Assembly (NCBI GenBank): GCA_023390705.1
Contig: JAEWCI010000424.1
Span: 1 to 7,345 of the forward strand
Reading direction: 5' to 3'
Length of the DNA: 7,345 nucleotides
Origin: Pseudomonadota bacterium
Lineage (GTDB): Bacteria; Pseudomonadota; Alphaproteobacteria; Acetobacterales; Acetobacteraceae
Below the pieces are notes generated by a model that worked only from the letters and a program-made list of their open reading frames with translations, was not told where the DNA came from and made no database searches. The position numbers and the translations under genes were made by a program. Each line of letters begins with the position of its first letter. The first letter of the stretch is position 1. Of this stretch, positions 1-5,060 are shown in pieces.

Positions 1-159
1 GAATACGCTCATCTCGCTGACAGCCAATGGGAGGCCGGGCGCCGGGCCTTCCTGCGCGGCATGGCCGCCCAGCCGGTGCTGTTCCGCAGCCCGGCCATTG
101 CCGCGCGCTTCGAGGCGCCGGCCCGCGCCAATATCGCGCGCGAGCTGGCGGGGGCCTAA
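1..159 (+). CDS. C-terminal end of an unidentified protein (partial)
   Basis: The frame is open from the first base and stops at TAA (157-159), giving the last 52 residues of a protein that begins left of the window. The tail is rich in Ala and Arg, contains segments such as FLRGMAAQPVLFRSP, and ends in RELAGA. It looks like a soluble helical C-terminus: no membrane segment and no motif I recognise. Codon use (G/C at third positions) matches the other genes, which supports it as real coding sequence. Its stop overlaps the stop of the leftward MFS gene by two bases, so the two genes converge with no space for a separate terminator. Function unknown; the upstream sequence is needed. Confidence 0.7.
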   Translation, partial: EYAHLADSQWEAGRRAFLRGMAAQPVLFRSPAIAARFEAPARANIARELAGA

Positions 160-1397
160 CGCTGCCCGAGCCGCGGCAGGAAGGCCGTTGCCAGGCCGAG
201 CACCGGCAGGAAGGCGCAGATCCGGTAGACGGTCTCGATGCTGGTCCAGTCGGCCAGTTGGCCCAGCGCCGCCGCGCCCAGCCCGCCCAGGCCGAAGGAG
301 AAACCGAAGAAGATGCCGGCCACCAGCCCGACCCGGCCCGGCATCAGGTCCTGCGCATAGACCAGGATGGCGGAGAAGGCCGAGGCCATGATGAAGCCGA
401 TCAGCACGGTGAACACCGCGGTCCAGAACAGCCCGGCATAGGGCAGGGCCAGGGTGAAGGGCAGCGCGCCGAGGATGGAGAACCAGATCACCGGCACACG
501 CCCCACCCTGTCGCCCACCGCGCCGCCGGCCAGCGTGCCCAGCACCACCGAGCCCAGATAGAGGAACAGCAGCAATTGCGCCTGCTGCACCGAAACGCCG
601 AACTGCTGGATCAGGTAGAAGGTGTAGTAGGAGCCAAGGCTGGCGCTGTAGATGTTCTTGCTGAACAGCAACACCACCAGCACCAGGATGGCGATGGCCA
701 CGGTGCGTCGCGGCAGAGGGGCGGCGCCCGACATGCCGGCCCGGCCCTTCGCCGCCACCGCCCCGGCCGCGCGCTTCGCCGCATACCAGCGGCCCACCTG
801 GAACAACACCAGCATGCCCAGCAATGCCGCGGCGGAGAACCAGACGATGCTGCGCTGCCCCGCCGGCACCACGATGAAGGCGGCCAGCAGCGGGCCGGCG
901 GCGGTGCCGGCATTGCCGCCCACCTGGAACAGCGACTGCGCCAGCCCGTAGCGCCCGCCGGCGGCCATCCGCGCCACCCGCGAGGCTTCCGGGTGGAACA
1001 CCGCCGAACCCAGCCCGATCAGCGCCGCCGCCAGCAGGATGACCGGGTAGCTGGAAGCCTGGGCCATCAGCAGCAGCCCCACCAGGGTGGAGCCCATGCC
1101 GACGGCGAGCGAATAGGGCTGCGGGTGGCGGTCCGTCACCAGCCCCACCACCGGCTGGAACAGCGAGGCGGTACACTGGAAGGCCAGGGTGATCAGCCCG
1201 ACCTGCGCGAAGTCCAGCCCGTAGGAAACCTTCAGGATGGGATAGAGCGCCGGCACCAGCGACTGCATCATGTCATTCAGCAGATGGCAGAAGCTGAGCG
1301 AAAGGATCACCGCGAAGGTGGTGCCGCTGTCCGGCGGGGCTTCGGTTTCGGTGGCACGGGCGACATTGCCGCGCAGGGCTGTTTCCTGTCCGCTCAC
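156..1397 (-). CDS. fsr: Fsr-type MFS exporter (fosmidomycin resistance family)
   Basis: This 413-residue inner-membrane protein belongs to the major facilitator superfamily and closely resembles E. coli Fsr, a proton-driven exporter that confers fosmidomycin resistance. Recalled Fsr-like signatures are present in order: SHLLND-like CHLLNDMMQSLVPALYP (37-53), QPVVGLVTDRHPQP (81-94), GSAVFHPEASRVARMA (130-145), GLAQSLFQVGGN (151-162), YYTFYLIQQFG (257-267), GGAVGDRVGR (291-300) and FSAILVYAQDLMPGR (341-355). Length and about twelve hydrophobic segments fit the family, with a basic central loop near 203-232. The start is GTG; an in-frame TGA lies five codons upstream, so the protein cannot begin earlier. 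The Shine-Dalgarno is weak (GGAAAG). It lies 76 bases behind the substrate-binding gene and is probably co-transcribed or driven from a promoter in that gap. The natural substrate is unknown; the family name does not prove fosmidomycin export here. Confidence 0.93.
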   Translation of the reverse strand: MSGQETALRGNVARATETEAPPDSGTTFAVILSLSFCHLLNDMMQSLVPALYPILKVSYGLDFAQVGLITLAFQCTASLFQPVVGLVTDRHPQPYSLAVGMGSTLVGLLLMAQASSYPVILLAAALIGLGSAVFHPEASRVARMAAGGRYGLAQSLFQVGGNAGTAAGPLLAAFIVVPAGQRSIVWFSAAALLGMLVLFQVGRWYAAKRAAGAVAAKGRAGMSGAAPLPRRTVAIAILVLVVLLFSKNIYSASLGSYYTFYLIQQFGVSVQQAQLLLFLYLGSVVLGTLAGGAVGDRVGRVPVIWFSILGALPFTLALPYAGLFWTAVFTVLIGFIMASAFSAILVYAQDLMPGRVGLVAGIFFGFSFGLGGLGAAALGQLADWTSIETVYRICAFLPVLGLATAFLPRLGQR

Positions 1398-1424
1398 TGC
1401 TTTCCGCTTTCACCTGTTGCGGCC

Positions 1425-1430
1425 ACTATA
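1425..1430 (-). promoter_or_regulatory. Possible -10 element for the Fsr-type exporter gene
   Basis: Read on the minus strand this is TATAGT, four of six matches to TATAAT and one of very few AT-rich hexamers in the gap. It would place a transcript start near 1418 and a leader of about 20 bases before the GTG at 1397. The matching -35 position (CTGGCG at 17 bases spacing) is poor and lies in the adjoining palindrome. This is a weak call from sequence alone. Confidence 0.25.
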
Positions 1431-1433
1431 ACC

Positions 1434-1451
1434 GGCGCTCCCCGGGGCGCC
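1434..1451. repeat. 18-base near-perfect palindrome between binding protein and exporter genes
   Basis: Arms GGCGC and GCGCC flank a CCCCGGGG core; eight of nine position pairs match and the ninth is T/G, a wobble in RNA. It lies 22 bases beyond the stop of the substrate-binding gene and just upstream of the possible -10 of the exporter gene, overlapping the -35 position. It could be an operator, or a GC-rich hairpin that ends or attenuates transcription; no T-run follows it on either strand. In DNA this rich in G and C such palindromes also arise by chance. Confidence 0.3.
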
Positions 1452-1473
1452 AGGGCAGGGGTGCCGGCCGGGT

Positions 1474-2169
1474 TCAGGCCGGTTCCAGCCCCTTGGCCCG
1501 CAGCAATTCGGGCGTTGCCGCCGCGGCCAGGCGCCGCAGCAACGCGCCGGCTGACTCGGGCTGGGACGAGGCGGCGAAGACCGCGCCGGCGAAGATGGCG
1601 CTGTTCTGGATTTCCGCCGGCAGCCGCCCGAGGATCTCCACGCCCGGCACCGCCATCAACTCACTCACCTGCTGCACCGCCAGTTCCACCTCGCCGCGCG
1701 CCAGAACCGCGGCGGTGAAGCCCTGGGGGATGATGGTGGCCTTCGCGTTCACCGCCTCGGCGATGCCCAGCCTTTCGATCAGCCCGGCGAAATAGACGCC
1801 GCTGGCCCCGGCGCCGGAATAGCAGATTGATTTCGCCTCAAGCAGCGTGCGCTTGAACGCCTCGACGCTGCCGATATCGGGCCGCGGGGCGCCCGGCCGG
1901 ATCGCGAGGCCCACGAAGGACCGCGCGATGTCCACCCGGCTGCCCGGGCGCAGCACCCCGGCCGCGGTCATCTCCTCGATGCCGGCATTGGTCAGGATCG
2001 CCAGGTCGGCGGTCTCGCCCTGCCGGATCCGGGCGAGCTGCGCATTGGTCGGGCCGAATCGCGGCACCACGCGGCAGCCGAGCGCCGCCTTGATCCCCGG
2101 CAGGACCTCCTGAAGCACGCCCTGCACGCCCAGGGTGGACATCAGGCTGATCTGGATCGGCTCGGGCAT
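1474..2169 (-). CDS. ModA-like substrate-binding domain protein without signal peptide
   Basis: This 231-residue protein has the type II periplasmic binding-protein layout of the ModA (molybdate-binding) group: a first strand and helix (ISLMSTLGVQGVLQEVLPGIK, about 7-27), FGPTNAQLARIRQGETADLAILT (38-60), a hinge with GLAIRPGAPRPDI (87-99), ICYSGAGASGVYFAGLIERLG (115-135) and a C-terminal ATPELLRAKGLEPA. ModA proteins are usually exported, but this one begins almost directly at the first strand, with no basic and hydrophobic leader. I chose ATG at 2169 because AGGAG lies about 8 bases ahead; the longer frame from 2208 adds only 13 polar residues and no signal. No permease or ATPase gene is adjacent. 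It lies between a receiver gene and an MFS exporter on the same strand. The ligand is unknown; molybdate is not supported beyond fold similarity. Confidence 0.85.
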   Translation of the reverse strand: MPEPIQISLMSTLGVQGVLQEVLPGIKAALGCRVVPRFGPTNAQLARIRQGETADLAILTNAGIEEMTAAGVLRPGSRVDIARSFVGLAIRPGAPRPDIGSVEAFKRTLLEAKSICYSGAGASGVYFAGLIERLGIAEAVNAKATIIPQGFTAAVLARGEVELAVQQVSELMAVPGVEILGRLPAEIQNSAIFAGAVFAASSQPESAGALLRRLAAAATPELLRAKGLEPA

Positions 2170-2181
2170 GGCGGGACTCTC

Positions 2182-2197
2182 CTGGCGTTCCCGCCAG
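2182..2197 (-). promoter_or_regulatory. Tetraloop hairpin touching the ribosome binding site of the substrate-binding gene
   Basis: Minus strand reads CTGGCG, GGAA, CGCCAG: a perfect 6-bp stem closed by a GNRA-type tetraloop. The last two bases of the 3' arm (AG) are the first two of the AGGAG Shine-Dalgarno that precedes the ATG at 2169. Folding would partly hide the ribosome site. Function is inferred; only the complementarity is seen. Confidence 0.35.
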
Positions 2198-2269
2198 ACT
2201 GCCCGCATCGCCCGGCGGCGGCAAACGGCGCCGGCCGCGCCCGAAACGGCGATTCACGCCCCGGGCAAT

Positions 2270-2282
2270 TCGCCTTCGGCGA
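2270..2282 (-). other. Small hairpin after the receiver gene
   Basis: Seven bases past the receiver stop codon the minus strand reads TCGCC, GAA, GGCGA, a perfect 5-bp stem, followed by AATT. It could be a weak terminator or 3'-end stabiliser, but stem and tail are short, so read-through into the substrate-binding gene is likely. Confidence 0.2.
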
Positions 2283-2289
2283 TCCTGGC

Positions 2290-2652
2290 CTACAGGGCTT
2301 CCGCCGCGGCGGCGCGGATCTCCCGGGCCAGGTCGTCCGGGGCGAAGGGCTTCGCCAGGAACCGCTCATGCCGCTGCAGGGCATGCCCGGCGGGAAGCGG
2401 CGCGGAGCCGCTGATGAGGATGACCTCCAGGTCCGGGTGCCGGCTGCGGGCGATGTCGGCCAGGTCGAAGCCGGTCAGCCCGCCGCCCAGGTTGACGTCG
2501 GCGACCAGCACATCCGGCACCTGGCCGGCAGCGAGCAGGATCAGGGCGTCCTCGGCATTGGCCAGGCCGTCCACCTCGATCCCCTCCTCCGCCAGGGTAT
2601 CTGCGAGCATGGTGCGCACCGCCTCGTCGTCGTCGATCAGCAGAACCCGCAT
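2290..2652 (-). CDS. Single-domain response regulator (CheY-like receiver)
   Basis: This 120-residue protein is a lone receiver domain that accepts a phosphoryl group from a histidine kinase or phosphotransfer protein in the cytoplasm. All key residues are present: the acidic pocket Asp7-Asp8-Asp9 (MRVLLIDDDEAVR), the phosphoacceptor Asp52 (DVLVADVNLGG), the switch Ser81 (VILISGS) and Lys101-Pro102 (RFLAKPFAPDDL). It ends straight after helix 5, so there is no DNA-binding or enzymatic output domain; it must act by protein contact or phosphotransfer. The ATG at 2652 is chosen because GGAGGAGGG precedes it and the domain begins there; the frame extends upstream to 3006 without receiver-like sequence. 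No kinase gene is adjacent, so the partner is encoded elsewhere. It is the first gene of the leftward block, 120 bases ahead of the substrate-binding gene. Confidence 0.92.
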   Translation of the reverse strand: MRVLLIDDDEAVRTMLADTLAEEGIEVDGLANAEDALILLAAGQVPDVLVADVNLGGGLTGFDLADIARSRHPDLEVILISGSAPLPAGHALQRHERFLAKPFAPDDLAREIRAAAAEAL

Positions 2653-2932
2653 CCCTCCTCCACATACCCGGCGGTCCAGCCAGACTAGAACAATCCCCGA
2701 GGCGAGAGGTTCAATCGCGCTGGCGCTCAGGCATTTGTGCCCGGGCAGGGGGCCGGCGCCTCCGCGGCCGTCCGGGTCGGCGCAGGATTCCGTCAGTGGC
2801 CGCTGCGGTGCCGGACTGGTCCGCTGCCGTGGATCGGGCGGAAGGATGACGGCTGGCCCATCAACAAGCCGGCGCCGATGCCGTAGAGAGGGCGACATCC
2901 CGGGTCCGTTCGAGGCCCGGCCGGAGGAACCC
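2653..2932. other. 280-base divergent intergenic region
   Basis: This region separates the leftward receiver gene from the rightward CoA-transferase gene and should hold promoters for both. I see one possible stress-type promoter toward the receiver gene and a 10-base perfect palindrome TGCCCGGGCA at 2738-2747. No convincing housekeeping promoter for the CoA-transferase is visible. Open frames cross it in both directions, but they lack ribosome sites and family motifs, so I do not call genes here. Confidence 0.5.
2689..2713 (-). promoter_or_regulatory. Possible EcfG-type (general stress) promoter for the receiver gene
   Basis: The minus strand has TGAAC (2713 to 2709), 17 bases, then GTT (2691 to 2689). 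Alphaproteobacterial EcfG sigma factors use GGAAC, 16-17 bases, then CGTT, so this is one mismatch at -35 and a partial -10. Transcription would begin near 2680, about 28 bases before the ATG, a sensible leader. Short motifs like this occur by chance; low confidence. Confidence 0.22.
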
Positions 2933-4144
2933 ATGCCGCATACCCCGCCCGCTGCCGCGCCGCGCCCGCACGGGCCCCTGCACGGCCTGCGTGTGATCGA
3001 CCTCACCTCGGTGCTGATGGGCCCCTATTGCACGGTGCAGCTTGGCGACATGGGCGCCGACGTCATCAAGGTGGAGCCGCCCGAAGGCGATGTGGCGCGT
3101 CATATCGGCCCCTATCGCAACCCCGGCATGGGCGGCATCTTCATCAACACCAACCGCAGCAAGCGCAGCCTGGTCCTGGACCTGAAGACGCCGCAGGGGA
3201 GGGAGGCGCTGCTGCGCCTGCTGCGCACCGCCGATGCGCTGGTCACCAATGTCCGTCCCAAGGCCATGGCGCGGCTCGGCCTGTCCTATGAGGAAGTGGC
3301 GGCGGTGAAGCCCGACATCGTCTATGCCGCGCTGGTCGGCTTCGGCCAGGACGGCCCCTATGCGGCGCAGCCGGCCTATGACGACCTGATGCAGGGCGGC
3401 GTCGGCCTGGCCGCGCTGTTCGCCATGCAGGGCGGCGAGCCGCGCTACGTGCCGACCGCGCTGATGGACCGCGTCTCGGGCCTCGCCGCGGCGCTCGCCG
3501 TCACTGGCGCGCTGCTGCACCGCATCCGCACCGGCGAAGGCCAGATGATCGAGTTGCCGATGTTCGAGACGATGACCGCCTTCACCCTGGGCGACCATCT
3601 CGGCGGGCTGACCTTCCGTCCGCCGCTCGGCCCCGGCGGCTATCCGCGCCATCTCTCGCCGCACCGCCGGCCGTACCGCACGAAGGACGGCTATATCTGC
3701 GCCATGGTCTACAACGACAAGCACTGGCGCAGCTTCTTCGCCGCGCTCGGCACGCCGGAGAAGGCGGACGACCCGCGCTATGCCGACATCAATACCCGCA
3801 CCCGGCACATCGACGAAATCTATGCCGAACTGGCGGAGACGCTGCTGACGCGCACCACCGCCGAATGGCTGGAACTGTTCCAGCGGGCCGATGTGCCGGC
3901 CATGCCGGTGAACGACCTGACCACCATCTTCGAGGACCCGCACATCAAGGCGGTGGAGTTCTTCCAGGAATTCGAGCATCCGAGCGAGGGCAGGATGATC
4001 GGGATGAAGGTGCCCAGCACCTGGTCCGTCACCCAGCCCCGGCCGGAACGCCCGACGCCGCGCCTCGGCGAGCACAACGCGGAAATCCTCGCCGAGCTGG
4101 GCTATGGCGAGGCGGAGATCGCCGCGCTGACGCCGAAGGGATAG
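2933..4144 (+). CDS. Family III (CaiB/BaiF/formyl-CoA transferase type) acyl-CoA transferase
   Basis: This 403-residue cytoplasmic enzyme moves coenzyme A between carboxylic acids. Class III signatures run in order: GLRVIDLTSVLMGPYCTVQ (18-36) and LGDMGADVIKVEPPEGD (37-53) at the N-terminus, NTNRSKRSLVLDLKTPQGR (72-90), VGFGQDGPYAAQPAYDDLMQ (135-154), then ALMDRVSGLAAAL (176-188), in which Asp179 fits the aspartate that forms the covalent acyl/CoA intermediate in this family. RTGEGQMIELPMFE (199-212) is also typical. Length matches the usual 390-430 residues. ATG 2933 has GGAGG five bases upstream; an in-frame ATG at 2846 adds 29 residues without family similarity and is less likely. The acids used cannot be read from sequence. 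It appears monocistronic: 149 bases separate it from the next gene. Confidence 0.94.
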   Translation: MPHTPPAAAPRPHGPLHGLRVIDLTSVLMGPYCTVQLGDMGADVIKVEPPEGDVARHIGPYRNPGMGGIFINTNRSKRSLVLDLKTPQGREALLRLLRTADALVTNVRPKAMARLGLSYEEVAAVKPDIVYAALVGFGQDGPYAAQPAYDDLMQGGVGLAALFAMQGGEPRYVPTALMDRVSGLAAALAVTGALLHRIRTGEGQMIELPMFETMTAFTLGDHLGGLTFRPPLGPGGYPRHLSPHRRPYRTKDGYICAMVYNDKHWRSFFAALGTPEKADDPRYADINTRTRHIDEIYAELAETLLTRTTAEWLELFQRADVPAMPVNDLTTIFEDPHIKAVEFFQEFEHPSEGRMIGMKVPSTWSVTQPRPERPTPRLGEHNAEILAELGYGEAEIAALTPKG

Positions 4145-4206
4145 CACGGGCGCCAACGCCGCGACTTGCGGAGGATGGCGGGCAACCACGCCCGATGCAG
4201 CCGCTG

Positions 4207-4230
4207 CGTGCGATGCGAATGCGTCGCATG
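4207..4230 (+). terminator. Hairpin downstream of the CoA-transferase gene
   Basis: CGTGCGATGC and GCGTCGCATG flank a GAAT loop; the RNA would pair over ten positions, two of them G-U. It lies 62 bases past the stop codon. A short pyrimidine stretch (TCACCTTGTC) follows, but no real T-run, so it is a poor classical terminator. As DNA it is an interrupted dyad around GCGAATGC that could also bind a regulator of the next gene. Only the symmetry is certain. Confidence 0.3.
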
Positions 4231-4255
4231 TCACCTTGTCGGCCCGTGGGAAGGC

Positions 4256-4285
4256 GTGGCAGCGCATGGTGCGGCGCGCTATAAG
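4256..4285 (+). promoter_or_regulatory. Candidate promoter of the VIT transporter gene
   Basis: A -10-like TATAAG (4280-4285; five of six matches to TATAAT) lies 18 bases after GTGGCA (4256-4261; four of six matches to TTGACA). The predicted start would fall at or within two bases of the A of the ATG at 4294, implying a leaderless or near-leaderless mRNA. The -10 is the loop of a perfect inverted repeat. Alternatively TAAGG (4282-4286) is a partial Shine-Dalgarno seven bases before the ATG; the two readings exclude each other. Confidence 0.4.
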
Positions 4286-4293
4286 GCGCGCCG
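4272..4293. repeat. Perfect 8-bp inverted repeat abutting the VIT start codon
   Basis: CGGCGCGC (4272-4279) and GCGCGCCG (4286-4293) are exact reverse complements separated by TATAAG, and the next base is the A of the start codon. The spacing centres the symmetry on the likely -10 hexamer, as expected for a repressor operator. If transcribed, it would be a very stable hairpin immediately before the start codon. It does not resemble the AT-rich Fur, RirA or Irr sites I know. Confidence 0.5.
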
Positions 4294-5040
4294 ATGGACA
4301 CGCTTGCCACTTCCGCCCTGCGCGAGGGCCTGCCGCCACCGCCGCCCGGCCCGCCGGAAGGCGAGCGGCACTTCACCGCCTCGGAAACGGTGCGGGATCT
4401 GGTGATCGGCATGGCGGACGGGCTGACCGTTCCCTTCGCCCTGGCCGCCGGGCTTTCCGGCGCGGTCGCCGCCAATCCGCTGATCGTCACCGCGGGCCTC
4501 GCGGAAATTGCCGCCGGCTGTGTCGCCATGGGGCTGGGCGGCTACCTCGCCGCCCGCACCGATGCCGAGCACTATGTCTCCGAACGCCGTCGCGAGGAGG
4601 CGGAAACCCATGAATGGGCGGAACGCGAGCGCTGGGAGGTGATGGCGGTGCTGCACCGCTTCGGCCTGCATGGTGAAGCGCTGCAGCAGGCCACCGCCGC
4701 CATCTGTGCCGACCGCAAGCGCTGGGTGGATTTCATGATGCGCTTCGAATTGGACCTGGCCGAGCCGGAGCAGGGCCGCGCCGCGCGCAGCGCCGCGACC
4801 ATCGGCGGCGCCTATGTCGTGGGCGGCATGATCCCGCTGGCGCCCTACATCCTGCTGGCCGAAACAGAGCCGGCGCTGGTGCTGTCCTCCGGCCTCACCG
4901 GCCTGGCGCTGTTCGGCTTCGGCTGGCTGAAGGCCAAGGCCACCGGCCTGCCGCCGCTGAAGGGGGCGGTGCAGACCCTGGCGATCGGCGGCCTCGCGGC
5001 CACCGTCGCCTATCTGGTGGCAAAGTGGGTGGGCGGCTGA
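4294..5040 (+). CDS. VIT1/CCC1-family iron/manganese transporter
   Basis: This 248-residue inner-membrane protein belongs to the vacuolar iron transporter family, which moves Fe(II) or Mn(II) out of the cytoplasm, probably by proton exchange. After a proline-rich N-tail (PPPPPGPP, 14-21) comes the hallmark RDLVIGMADGLTVPFALAAG (34-53) in TM1. Further membrane segments lie near 60-86, 165-190, 193-212 and 223-247, giving the usual five. Between TM2 and TM3 is a charged cytosolic helical domain (about 90-160). Compared with my recollection of Eucalyptus VIT1, metal residues align with a shift of one: Asp42, Glu71 and Met79 in the pore; Glu101, Glu104, Glu112, Glu115, Met148 and Glu152 in the cytosolic domain. 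All appear kept, so it should be functional. There is no ferritin-like domain. Metal preference cannot be decided from sequence. Confidence 0.93.
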   Translation: MDTLATSALREGLPPPPPGPPEGERHFTASETVRDLVIGMADGLTVPFALAAGLSGAVAANPLIVTAGLAEIAAGCVAMGLGGYLAARTDAEHYVSERRREEAETHEWAERERWEVMAVLHRFGLHGEALQQATAAICADRKRWVDFMMRFELDLAEPEQGRAARSAATIGGAYVVGGMIPLAPYILLAETEPALVLSSGLTGLALFGFGWLKAKATGLPPLKGAVQTLAIGGLAATVAYLVAKWVGG

Positions 5041-5060
5041 GGCGCCCGCCGCCTTTCTGT
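5032..5060 (+). terminator. Possible terminator overlapping the VIT stop codon
   Basis: GGCGGC (5032-5037) pairs with GCCGCC (5048-5053) across a 10-base loop that contains the TGA stop, followed by TTTCTGT. The stem is only 6 bp and the T-run is interrupted. It is the only terminator-like element between the two convergent genes, whose stop codons are 19 bases apart; its tail reaches the stop of the leftward gene. Confidence 0.35.

Noticed and set aside
27..1718. Very long rightward open frame across the exporter gene
   Set aside because: It is antisense to a clear Fsr-type MFS gene, its translation is low-complexity (Gln, His, Gly, Arg rich) and matches no family. Long antisense frames are a normal by-product of high GC.
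2135..2932. Long upstream extension of the CoA-transferase frame, as if a fusion protein
   Set aside because: The extension runs antisense through the receiver gene, lacks family motifs, and a good GGAGG-ATG start exists at 2933.
2653..3006. N-terminal extension of the receiver protein
   Set aside because: The receiver fold begins at 2652 directly after a strong ribosome site; the extension overlaps the CoA-transferase start and has no domain.
2861..4339. Leftward 492-codon frame across the CoA-transferase gene
   Set aside because: Antisense to a textbook family III CoA-transferase; translation is rich in Arg, His, Gln and Ala with no motif.
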